From Comamonas sp. (GTDB taxonomy: Bacteria > Pseudomonadota > Gammaproteobacteria > Burkholderiales > Burkholderiaceae_C), in the NCBI RefSeq assembly GCF_009360615.1, contig NZ_SPEY01000033.1, positions 1-47,112 of the forward strand: a DNA stretch of 47,112 bases, given 5' to 3'. How positions within the stretch are numbered: the first letter of the stretch is position 1; every line of letters begins with the position of its first letter. The notes under the pieces were generated by a model. That model did no database searches and was not told the DNA's origin. It saw only the letters and a program-made list of their open reading frames with translations. Position numbers and translations under genes: made by a program. Shown piece after piece: positions 8,558-16,656 of this stretch.

Positions 8558-10766
8558 CCTGTTCACCGGATACCTCTACGTTCTCAAGAGCATCGCCATC
8601 GTCATTGCGGTGGTGATCTTCATCAGCGGACTGGACGATCTGTTCATCGACCTCTTTTACTGGGGGCGGCGCATCTGGCGCGCGCTGACCGTATATTCGC
8701 GCCATGAGCAGATGAATCACAAGGCCTTGCTCGGTGTGGACGAGAAGCCGCTGGCCATCATGGTGCCCGCCTGGCAGGAGCATGGCGTGATCGGCAAGAT
8801 GGCGCAGCTGGCGGCTACCACGCTGGACTATGAGAACTACCACATCTTCATCGGCACCTACCCCAACGATCCCCAGACCCATGCCGATGTGGAGCAGGTC
8901 AGAGCCCATTTCCCGAATGTGCACAGCGTGGTCTGCGCCCGCCCCGGGCCGACCAGCAAGGCCGACTGCCTCAACAATGTGCTTGATGCCATCTTCCAGT
9001 TCGAGCAGCGCTCGGGCATCGAGTTTGCGGGCTTCATCCTGCATGACTCGGAAGACGTGCTGTCCAAGCTGGAGCTGAGGCTGTTCAATTTCCTCGTGGA
9101 TCGCAAGGATCTGATCCAGCTGCCGGTCTACCCCCTGGAGCGACCGCTGCGCGAATTCACCGGCGGGCATTACCTGGACGAGTTTGCCGAGCTGCATGCC
9201 AAGGACATCGTGGTACGCGAGGCCATGGTGGGCCAGGTGCCCAGCGCCGGCGTCGGCACCTGCTTCAGCCGCCGCGCCATCACGGCGCTGCTGGAGATGG
9301 GCGACGGCGTGGCCTTCGACACCCAGAGCCTGACCGAGGACTACGACATCGGCTTCCGGCTCAAGCAGCTGGGCATGCGCGAGATCTTCGTGCGCTTTCC
9401 CGTGCACGATGCGGACCAGCCGACCGATCCCGACCAGCCACGCCGGCGCGGGCGCAGCGCCCGGGAAGCCAGCGTCATCTGCGTGCGGGAGTTCTTCCCC
9501 GATACGCTGAATGCGGCGGTACGGCAGAAGTCCCGCTGGATCACCGGCATCGTGATCCAGGGTTTCAAGACCCTGCGCTGGACCAATAGCGGCGTGCTGA
9601 ACTATTTCCTCTGGCGTGACCGCAAGGGAGCTCTCACCAATTTCGCCAGCTTTCTGGCCATGCTGCTGGCGATGCAGCTGATTGCCATCTGGCTCTATCA
9701 GCGCCTGGTACCGGACAGCTACCGGTTTCTTTCCATCTTCCAGGGCGACTGGTGGCTGTATGCGCTGCTGGCCGCGAACTTCGCGCTGATGCTCAACCGC
9801 ATTGCCCAGCGCATGTTCTTCGTCACCAGCTACTACGGCATCGTCCAGGGATTGATGTCGCTTCCGCGCCTGCTTTGGGGCAATCTGGTGAACTTTCTGG
9901 CCAACTGGCGGGCCATCGCCCAGGCGCTCCAGGCCAAGGACATCCGGCGCATGGCCTGGGCCAAGACCGACCACGACTTCCCCATGCTGGGAGAGGGCCC
10001 CCGGCTGCGCCAGCCCCTGGGGCAGATACTGATCGCACAGGGTGCCCTGACCGAGAGCCAGTTGCAGGAGGCACTGCTGCGCCCCACGCCGGGTTTGCGC
10101 CTGGGCAGTGCCCTGGTGCACAAGGACCTGATCAGCACCGCACAGCTGGCCGCTGCGGTTGCCCAGCAGGCCGGCGTTTCCTGGGAGTTTCTGGGCGAGC
10201 GCCTGATCCCGGACGAGATCGCGGCGCTGCTGCCGGCACATCTGGCACTGCATTACAGCGTGGTGCCGCTGCGCGAGGAAGGAAAGACGCTGGTCCTGGC
10301 CAGCGAGTCGGTCATTGACCCGGTCTCGCACGCCGCTCTGGAGCGCAAGCTCGAGAGGCCTGTGCGCTACCTCGTTGCCCCCAAGGGAGAGGTCACGGTC
10401 GAGCTGCGGCGACTGTACGCAAGACAGCATGGGGAACCAGCCCGTGAACTGCTTGCCTGGGCCGTGGAACGCAAGCGCGTCTCCCCAGAGCAGGCGAAGG
10501 AGCTGTGGAAATTCTATGTATCGCGGCAGCTGATGCTGGGCGAGGTGCTCCAAGCCCTGGGCCGTATCGATACGGCCGTGCTGAACGCCTTGCTGCTCAG
10601 GCATGAGCAAAGCGATGACAGCCTGGGTCTGTTCCTGGTGAACCAGGGAGCATTGACGCAGGCCACCCTGGACGAAGCTTTGCGCCTGCAGCAGCAGTTG
10701 CAGGTCACCATGGCACAGTTGCTGCGCCGCCTTGATGCCGCCCCGATCGTCTCCGTTGCTGCCTAG
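8544..10766 (+). CDS. nfrB: NfrB-like membrane glycosyltransferase with C-terminal MshEN region
   Basis: This is a family 2 processive-type glycosyltransferase similar to E. coli NfrB, which is needed for phage N4 adsorption and makes a surface glycan. Of 740 residues, an N-terminal membrane segment (IAIVIAVVIFISGL) leads into a GT2 domain with HDSED (167-171), TED (264-266) and QKSRW (328-332, QxxRW class), then further membrane segments (SFLAMLLAMQLIAIWLY, WWLYALLAANFALML). The C-terminus, from about 485, holds four copies of the MshEN-type motif xLGxxLxxxGx6Lx3(L/V), at 491, 519, 664 and 693; MshEN domains bind cyclic di-GMP. It overlaps wecB and ends 10 bp before nfrA. The E. coli homologue has a similar length (about 745). 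Confidence 0.9.
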   Translation: MSWLDLFTGYLYVLKSIAIVIAVVIFISGLDDLFIDLFYWGRRIWRALTVYSRHEQMNHKALLGVDEKPLAIMVPAWQEHGVIGKMAQLAATTLDYENYHIFIGTYPNDPQTHADVEQVRAHFPNVHSVVCARPGPTSKADCLNNVLDAIFQFEQRSGIEFAGFILHDSEDVLSKLELRLFNFLVDRKDLIQLPVYPLERPLREFTGGHYLDEFAELHAKDIVVREAMVGQVPSAGVGTCFSRRAITALLEMGDGVAFDTQSLTEDYDIGFRLKQLGMREIFVRFPVHDADQPTDPDQPRRRGRSAREASVICVREFFPDTLNAAVRQKSRWITGIVIQGFKTLRWTNSGVLNYFLWRDRKGALTNFASFLAMLLAMQLIAIWLYQRLVPDSYRFLSIFQGDWWLYALLAANFALMLNRIAQRMFFVTSYYGIVQGLMSLPRLLWGNLVNFLANWRAIAQALQAKDIRRMAWAKTDHDFPMLGEGPRLRQPLGQILIAQGALTESQLQEALLRPTPGLRLGSALVHKDLISTAQLAAAVAQQAGVSWEFLGERLIPDEIAALLPAHLALHYSVVPLREEGKTLVLASESVIDPVSHAALERKLERPVRYLVAPKGEVTVELRRLYARQHGEPARELLAWAVERKRVSPEQAKELWKFYVSRQLMLGEVLQALGRIDTAVLNALLLRHEQSDDSLGLFLVNQGALTQATLDEALRLQQQLQVTMAQLLRRLDAAPIVSVAA

Positions 10767-10776
10767 GGACCGATTT

Positions 10777-13527
10777 ATGAAGCTTTCTCGCCCCATTCTG
10801 GTTCTTTCCCTGGCATGCGCCACCTCCTACGATGGAGTGGCGCAGGTAGTGGATCTGGGCCCGGATATCAGCCCCAGACAGCGCTTTCAGGTCTACCCCC
10901 GCATCGACAAGGCGTATGAGGCCATGGCGCGCGGCGATGGACAGCGCGCCATCTCCGAGCTGCAGCAGGCTCAACGCCTGGCGCCGGACAACACCGAGAT
11001 CGCACTGCAACTGGCTGCGGCCCATCGCCGCTTTGGCCAGCCCGCGCAGGCCGAAGCCGTGCTCAAAGCCCAGCTTCAGCGTCACCCGGGCGATGCGCGT
11101 CTGGCCCAGGCCCTGCGCGATATGCACCAGGGAGCGGTTCCGGCCAGACTGCCCGAGCCTCAGCCCGTGCCGGCTCCGGCCGCCGAGGAAACGCCCAAGG
11201 CACCCAGTGTGACTGCACCTGCCACAGCCACAACTGCGGAGCCCGCGAAGGTTGCCCCAACGGCAACGGACACCCCGCCGCGTCCGCGCAGGAGCCCGGC
11301 GCCACCGGCCATGCCTGCGGGTTACGCCAAGGCCAGCCAGGCCTATGCCGCCGCCGAGCGACGCGACTTTGCCGCAGCACTGCCTCTGGCCAGGCAAGCC
11401 GTGGCGGCAGCCCCGGCGCGTCTGGACTACCAGCGCCTGCTGGTCTATCTGCTGGTGGAGAACGGACGCTTCGACGAGGCCGAAGCCCGCGCAGCAAGAC
11501 TGGACAATGTCAAGCAGCTGCAGTCGGACGCCGATTGGCAGATGCTGCGCACCTCCATACGTCAGCGCCAGGCACTGCGTCCGTTCGAGCAGGCCATGCA
11601 GGCCCGCGAGCAAGGCGACATGGCCAGGGCCCTTCGCCATGCCGAATCCAGCGTGCGTCTGGCACCGCAGGCACTGGCGCCTCGGCTGCAATGGCTGGGC
11701 CTGTTGCTCCAGGACGGGCAGGCCGCCCAGGCACAGCGTGTGGCGGAACAGGGACTGGCCCTGCAGCATGATCCGGCATTGCAGGTGCTGCAGGGCGTAG
11801 CCTTGCATGTCCAAGGTCGCGGCATGGCGTCCGAGCAGGCCTTCGATGCAGCCCTTTCCGCGCCCCATCTGTCGCGGTCGGAGCGGCAGAACTACGGTCT
11901 GATTGCCCTTGATGCGGCGCTGGCAGCCGGTCAGACCGAGCGCGCCCAGCGGCTGATGCAGGCACTGGCAACGGACAGCAATGCCGTTCTCGGAAGCCGC
12001 CGCGAACGGCTCCAGGCCCTGCGCTCCTCGACCCTTTCACGCGGCTATGAACTGCCCTTGCCCCTGGTCAACTGCTTCAGCGCCGGCGATGTGCCCGGTT
12101 GCGAGATATGGCCCGGACAGGAAGCGCCGAACCCTGCCTACCGGGTCGCACAGGAGGCCTATCAGGCCTACGGAGACGGTCAATATGCGCTGGCGGCAGA
12201 CAAGGCCGCTGCCGCCATACAACTCAACCCCAGGCATCTGCCCTATCGCGAGCTGCGCCTGCAGGCCCTGCTGGCTGCAGGCCAGAAGGCGCAGGCGCTT
12301 GACGAAGCCGATCAAACCTTGCAGCTGCAGCCCGATGCCGTCGAAGTGCTGGCCCTGCGCAGCCGTCTGCGTCTCGAGCAGGGCATGACCGAGGCGGCCA
12401 ATGCCGATGCCCAGACAGCCTTGCAGATAGGCGGCCTGTCCCTGTCCAGCGAGGTGGATCTGCTGCTGCAACTGGGGCGGCGTGACGAGGCGGCAGCACG
12501 CTTTGCCCGGGCCGTCTCCGAGCCGGAGCTGCAGCAAAGCGCCGACCCCGATCTGGCCTATCTGGCGATCCGCGTGAAAGACGATCGCCAGGCCCTGAGC
12601 ATCTTCAACCGCGCACGCGACCAGGGCCGGATGCCGGACACGGCGCTGCGCGACGGCGCCTATGCCGCAAGCCGGCTGGCCGAGAACGAGCAGTCCATCG
12701 CCTACTTCAAGCAGGCGATCAGCGCCTCCCATGAGGGCAGGCTGGACATGACGCCGCAGCAGCAATATGAAACCCGGCGCGAGGTCGCCGACCGCGACCG
12801 CTCCTGGGGCGTCAACACCCTGCTAGGCTATCGCGGCATTTCCCTGGGTGCCGCCGGTGCACAGCCCGGCCTCTATGGCGACGTGGCCCAACTCGTCAGC
12901 GAGGTGTACTGGCGCCCGCAGAAGTTCGGCGACGGCCGCTTCTGGGAGCTCTATGGCGGCGCTGCGCAAACCGTCTACAGCCGCCACGGGGTCCCCACGG
13001 GCAGCGAGACCACCCAGGGGGCTGTCGGCATCCGAGCCAAGCCGCTGAGCGATCACAACCTCATACTCGCGGTCGAACGGCGCGTACGCATCGGTTCGCT
13101 GTCCAGCAACGACTGGTTGCTGCGCATGGGGTATTCGGGCGGCATGGGCACCGATCTGCGCGTCGACGTGCCCAGCTGGAACACCGTCAATGTGTACGCC
13201 GAAGCGGGCCGATTCATTCATCGCAAGCAGAACTACGCGACCTTCGAAGCCCAAGCAGGGCGCAGTTTCCGTATGGGGGGGGGCGACTCGAGACTGGTGC
13301 TGTTTCCGCACGCGGTCCTGGGCGCTGATTACAACTCTGAACGCACAGCCTCGGGCAAGCAAAGCTCGGTGGGCGCTGGCGTTGGTGTGAGCATGCGTTT
13401 CTGGTTCCGCGAGGACCGTGACCATGCACCTCGCTCCTACCTCGACCTCTCCCTGCAATATCGCGCCCGGCTTGCCGGGGACGACAGAGGGAAGGGCGTG
13501 TTCCTACGTGCTGCCCTGGTCTTCTGA
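10777..13527 (+). CDS. nfrA: NfrA-like outer-membrane protein (TPR periplasmic region plus beta-barrel)
   Basis: E. coli NfrA is the outer-membrane receptor of phage N4 and probably the exit port for the NfrB product. This 916-residue protein has a signal peptide (MKLSRPILVLSLACATSYDG), then a long alpha-helical TPR-type region to about residue 690 with repeats such as AYEAMARGDGQRAISELQQA and AYQAYGDGQYALAADKAAAA. The last 230 residues resemble the NfrA C-terminal barrel domain (VSEVYWRPQKFGDGRFWELY, GIRAKPLSDHNLILAVERRV) and end in LVF, the terminal aromatic of outer-membrane barrels. A proline/alanine-rich linker occupies about 130-180. Start ATG 10777 follows TAGGGAC. The architecture parallels PgaA. 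Confidence 0.88.
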   Translation: MKLSRPILVLSLACATSYDGVAQVVDLGPDISPRQRFQVYPRIDKAYEAMARGDGQRAISELQQAQRLAPDNTEIALQLAAAHRRFGQPAQAEAVLKAQLQRHPGDARLAQALRDMHQGAVPARLPEPQPVPAPAAEETPKAPSVTAPATATTAEPAKVAPTATDTPPRPRRSPAPPAMPAGYAKASQAYAAAERRDFAAALPLARQAVAAAPARLDYQRLLVYLLVENGRFDEAEARAARLDNVKQLQSDADWQMLRTSIRQRQALRPFEQAMQAREQGDMARALRHAESSVRLAPQALAPRLQWLGLLLQDGQAAQAQRVAEQGLALQHDPALQVLQGVALHVQGRGMASEQAFDAALSAPHLSRSERQNYGLIALDAALAAGQTERAQRLMQALATDSNAVLGSRRERLQALRSSTLSRGYELPLPLVNCFSAGDVPGCEIWPGQEAPNPAYRVAQEAYQAYGDGQYALAADKAAAAIQLNPRHLPYRELRLQALLAAGQKAQALDEADQTLQLQPDAVEVLALRSRLRLEQGMTEAANADAQTALQIGGLSLSSEVDLLLQLGRRDEAAARFARAVSEPELQQSADPDLAYLAIRVKDDRQALSIFNRARDQGRMPDTALRDGAYAASRLAENEQSIAYFKQAISASHEGRLDMTPQQQYETRREVADRDRSWGVNTLLGYRGISLGAAGAQPGLYGDVAQLVSEVYWRPQKFGDGRFWELYGGAAQTVYSRHGVPTGSETTQGAVGIRAKPLSDHNLILAVERRVRIGSLSSNDWLLRMGYSGGMGTDLRVDVPSWNTVNVYAEAGRFIHRKQNYATFEAQAGRSFRMGGGDSRLVLFPHAVLGADYNSERTASGKQSSVGAGVGVSMRFWFREDRDHAPRSYLDLSLQYRARLAGDDRGKGVFLRAALVF

Positions 13528-13629
13528 GACGGCACGCCTGCCAGGCCGGAACCCATCGCCATTTCTAGAGTTTGTGGAGATGGTGTTCTTCGACACTTTT
13601 TCTTTCTGCGCCTCAGAAAGGAGACTCTC

Positions 13630-13953
13630 ATGCACTCCCTCGATCAAAGGCAGGTCATGCGCGCGCTGCTCGCGCTGGCGCTGCTGAGCGGGGCCAGCTT
13701 CTCCAAGGCCTCCAACGTCATGCCGCCCCCCTTGCCACCTGGCAGCGCCCAGATCCGCATGGATGTCGGCGCCGCCCCCGAAGAGCGCAAGCGCAACGAG
13801 CGTGCGCATCACCACAAAGGACATTTCAAGAAGGACTACACACGGGATGACTCGCTGGATGAGCTGCCGACCAAGCCCGGCAACTCTTCCCCCGGCAGTC
13901 CACCGAAGGACAAGCCCGGTCCGGGCGGCCCCTTCCGTGGCCAGCAGCAATAG
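13630..13953 (+). CDS. small secreted proline-rich basic protein of unknown function
   Basis: A 107-residue protein with a good ribosome binding site (GAAAGGAGACTCTC before the ATG). A signal peptide is likely (MRALLALALLSGASFSKAS). The mature part is polar and probably disordered: a charged middle with a His/Lys patch (HHHKGHFKKD) and a Pro/Gly-rich tail (PGSPPKDKPGPGGPFRGQQQ). I recognise no family. It lies 102 bp after nfrA and 33 bp before the DUF2334 gene on the same strand, so it is probably part of the exopolysaccharide operon, perhaps interacting with an anionic or neutral glycan. That role is speculation from charge and context. Confidence 0.7.
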   Translation: MHSLDQRQVMRALLALALLSGASFSKASNVMPPPLPPGSAQIRMDVGAAPEERKRNERAHHHKGHFKKDYTRDDSLDELPTKPGNSSPGSPPKDKPGPGGPFRGQQQ

Positions 13954-13986
13954 ACCCCATCCCTGTATTGATCTCAGGAGAGTCTC

Positions 13987-15621
13987 ATGAAAACCCTAGG
14001 ACGCCTTCTCGGGGCATGGCTGCTCGCTATGCTCTTTGCGAGCCCTGGCGCTTTTGCGCAGACAGGCCCGCGCACGCTGATCCTCTATGACGCGCCGCCC
14101 AATACGGCCTACACCAAGCTCGGATTCGGCTACGCCATCATGCTGCGCAATCTGCTCGGACATTTCGACAGCAAGGTCGATATGGTCCCGGTGCAGAACT
14201 ACACGGCAGGCCAGCTCAGCGGCTACGACGCCACCTTCTACCTGGGCTCGTACTACGACAACCCGGTTCCCGCCGCCTTCATGGCCGATGCCGCCAGCTC
14301 GAGCAAGACCATCGTCTGGTTCAAGTACAACCTCTGGCAGTTCGCCTGGGACCCGACCTACGGCTTCCAGTCACGCTACGGCTTCAACCTGACGGCACTG
14401 CGCGGCCTCAATGCCGCGCCGACCTCCAGCAACACCACGCCGGGGTTCTTTGACACCATCACCTACAAGAGCCTGCCCTTTGTCAAATACTACGCCTACG
14501 ACAGCAGCACCGGCGCCGTGAATGCGGACCCCGATGTGGGGCTGACGGCCATCACCGATGCCACCAAGGCGCAGAACCTGGTCTCCATGTCCAACCCCAA
14601 GACCGGCGAGCAGGCTCCCTATGTGGTGAGGTCAGGCAACTTCTGGTATGTGGCGGATCTGCCGTTCAGCTATATCGGGCCACGCGACCGCTATCTGGTG
14701 CTCACCGACATCCTCCACGACATGCTGGGAGTGAACCATGCCGAAAGCCACAAGGCCATGGTCCGGCTTGAAGACGTGGGCGCGCTGGTCAGTGTGACGG
14801 CGATGAAATCGCTGACCGACTATCTCTACCAGCTGCGGATACCGTTTTCGATTGCGACCATTCCGTACTACAAGGATCCTCTTGGCGTCTACAACTCGGG
14901 AGTGCCGATGCAGGTGCCCATGTCGCAGGCCACGAACCTGAAGCGCGCGCTCAACTATGCGCTGGTACGCGGCGGCGAAATCGTGATGCATGGCTACACG
15001 CACCAATACAGCAATGTGCGCAACCGCTATACGGCCGTGAGCGGCGACGACTACGAGTTCTGGGACATCGTCAACAACCAGCCCGTGGCGGAAGACTCGA
15101 CCAGCTGGGCCCTCGGACGCTACCGGGCCGGCCTGCTGGAGCTGAACCTCAACGGCTACCGCCCCACCGCCTGGGAGACTCCGCACTATCAGGGCTCGGC
15201 ACTGGCGTCCAAGGCCAGCACGCAGGTCTTCCCCAAGACCTATCAGCGCGTCGTCTACTACACGGCGGACAAGCCCAATCTGACTGCGGCGGTGGAGAAG
15301 GACTTTGCCGTGGGCCAGATCTTCCCCTACCCCATCCAGACCGATTACTACGGCCAGAAAGTGCTGCCCGAAAGCCTGGGAAACATCGAGTACGACATCC
15401 ACCTGATCGATCCGACCTCCTCCTACAACTACACCTGGCAGGACATTCTCACCAATGCCCAGTATGTGAAGACGGTGCGTGACGGCTATGCCTCGTTCTT
15501 CTTCCACCCGTTCTGGCTGGAGCCGCAGGTCGGGACCCCTGGCCTGGCGGACTTCAAGAGCCTGATCAGCGGCATCTCCAATCTGGGCTTCACCTGGACG
15601 GTCCCCAGTCAGCTGCCATGA
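13987..15621 (+). CDS. DUF2334 protein, polysaccharide deacetylase-like, secreted
   Basis: DUF2334 proteins belong to the carbohydrate esterase 4/YdjC-like (beta/alpha) fold group and are predicted polysaccharide deacetylases. The 544 residues begin with a signal peptide (LLGAWLLAMLFASPGAFAQ). An N-terminal domain (about 25-240) precedes the DUF2334 core, which starts at VRLEDVG (Asp263, putative metal or base residue), continues through MHGYTHQY (His335/His339) and TAWETPHYQG, and ends near FFFHPFWLEP. These Asp and His positions fit a metal-dependent deacetylase active site. It starts 33 bp after the small secreted protein and overlaps the next gene by ATGA. The likely substrate is the polymer made by the NfrB-like synthase (inference). 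Confidence 0.82.
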   Translation: MKTLGRLLGAWLLAMLFASPGAFAQTGPRTLILYDAPPNTAYTKLGFGYAIMLRNLLGHFDSKVDMVPVQNYTAGQLSGYDATFYLGSYYDNPVPAAFMADAASSSKTIVWFKYNLWQFAWDPTYGFQSRYGFNLTALRGLNAAPTSSNTTPGFFDTITYKSLPFVKYYAYDSSTGAVNADPDVGLTAITDATKAQNLVSMSNPKTGEQAPYVVRSGNFWYVADLPFSYIGPRDRYLVLTDILHDMLGVNHAESHKAMVRLEDVGALVSVTAMKSLTDYLYQLRIPFSIATIPYYKDPLGVYNSGVPMQVPMSQATNLKRALNYALVRGGEIVMHGYTHQYSNVRNRYTAVSGDDYEFWDIVNNQPVAEDSTSWALGRYRAGLLELNLNGYRPTAWETPHYQGSALASKASTQVFPKTYQRVVYYTADKPNLTAAVEKDFAVGQIFPYPIQTDYYGQKVLPESLGNIEYDIHLIDPTSSYNYTWQDILTNAQYVKTVRDGYASFFFHPFWLEPQVGTPGLADFKSLISGISNLGFTWTVPSQLP

Positions 15622-16538
15622 AAGGAAAGCGCTTTCTCCGCACGGAGAAAGCGCCCCACCCCCTCGATATGACGATGCAACATTGCAGCCGACGCGAGGC
15701 CCTGGGCCTGGCCTGGGTGCTGGCCTGCGGTCTGCCCGAAGCCCAGGCCCGGCCCGGCCTGCGCCTGCCCGGCATGGTCTGGCAACCCAGTGCCGACACG
15801 CTGCGCCCTCGTGGCGCATGGCAGCGCCTGGGCATTCGCCGCCTGCTGGTGCAATGGACGGCCGTGGACCATCTGAGCTTGGTGCCCGGCACCTATCTGG
15901 CCTCGATAGGCCGCAACCTGCCGGACTGGGAGCGTATCGCGGCGGAACCCTGGGCGCAGGAGCTGATTCTTGGCCTGGCCGGCATGCATGACGAGACCAG
16001 GGCGCGTGCCAGCCTCGCGGAGCTGGCCATGCAGTCCTATGCCTTGAAGGCGGCCATCGCAGCGCTGCCGCTGCGGGTTGCCGGCTGGTACTTTCCGGTC
16101 GAAGTCGATCCGACCTGGGCTGCGCCCAGTCAGCTCACCGAGGTGCTCAACAAGCTGCCGCGTCCGCTGTGGATCAGCGCCTATGACAATGCCAATATGG
16201 GGCCTCAAGCGCTGGTGGACTGGATCATGCGCTGGATACCGGAAGACGTGGGCGTGTTCTTCCAGGACGGCGTCGGCGTGCACGCGCGCACGCCTTCCGT
16301 GGCGCGCGAGTATCTGCAAATGCTGACGGCCCATCTGGGACATGCGCGTGTGCGCGTGATTGCCGAAGCCTTCCGGCCTGCGCCGGGGGGAGGCTTTCGC
16401 AGCGCCATGGCAGAGGAGTTTCTGCCGCAACTGGCGGCCTATCAGGGCTGGACGGTCTTCGCCTTCGACGGCCCGCATTATCTGAACCCGCCGCTGGTCG
16501 ATGCCCTGGCGGATGCCCTGGACAGCAAGCCCCGCTGA
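15618..16538 (+). CDS. secreted protein with Tat-like signal, DUF4434/TIM-barrel-like
   Basis: The 306-residue frame begins at an ATG overlapping the previous stop (ATGA). A second possible start is ATG 15669. The segment CSRREALGLAWVLACGLPEA looks like a twin-arginine signal with cleavage after AQA near residue 45. The mature part has GMVWQPSADTLRPRGAWQRL, RLLVQWTAVDHL, GWYFPVEVDPTW, PLWISAYDNANMG and VGVFFQDGVGVH, a layout I associate with DUF4434-like TIM-barrel glycoside-hydrolase relatives. The acidic residues in PVEVD and QDGVG could be catalytic. E. coli nfrB and nfrA are accompanied by ybcH, and this could be a functional counterpart, but I cannot confirm homology. Last gene of the locus. 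Confidence 0.7.
   Translation: MKGKRFLRTEKAPHPLDMTMQHCSRREALGLAWVLACGLPEAQARPGLRLPGMVWQPSADTLRPRGAWQRLGIRRLLVQWTAVDHLSLVPGTYLASIGRNLPDWERIAAEPWAQELILGLAGMHDETRARASLAELAMQSYALKAAIAALPLRVAGWYFPVEVDPTWAAPSQLTEVLNKLPRPLWISAYDNANMGPQALVDWIMRWIPEDVGVFFQDGVGVHARTPSVAREYLQMLTAHLGHARVRVIAEAFRPAPGGGFRSAMAEEFLPQLAAYQGWTVFAFDGPHYLNPPLVDALADALDSKPR
15629..15654 (+). repeat. perfect hairpin at the DUF2334/Tat-signal gene junction
   Basis: GCGCTTTCTCCG (15629-15640) and CGGAGAAAGCGC (15643-15654) form a 12-bp perfect inverted repeat separated by two bases, just after the DUF2334 stop. There is no T-run on either strand, so it is not a standard terminator. It lies inside the leader of the next gene if the overlapping ATG is used. 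Confidence 0.75.
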
Positions 16539-16656
16539 GCCGCCTTCGGCCCTGCTTCCGCGGCTTGGGCCCATGGAGCCGGCGACAGGACCGGCAGGTC
16601 TGCGCACGTGAACCGATCCAGGCTCGGGGTGGCCTCACCCTTGCCCGTTCAGTGCT

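Noticed and set aside
8274..10823. An 849-codon minus-strand frame opposite the nfrB-like gene
   Set aside because: It shows no domain or start signal and overlaps a protein with GT2 and MshEN motifs on the other strand.
5163..16656. The exopolysaccharide locus as a genomic island with attachment sites
   Set aside because: No integrase, tRNA, or flanking direct repeat was seen and the coding GC content looks like its neighbours; only the leader is AT-rich. Transfer is possible but not shown.
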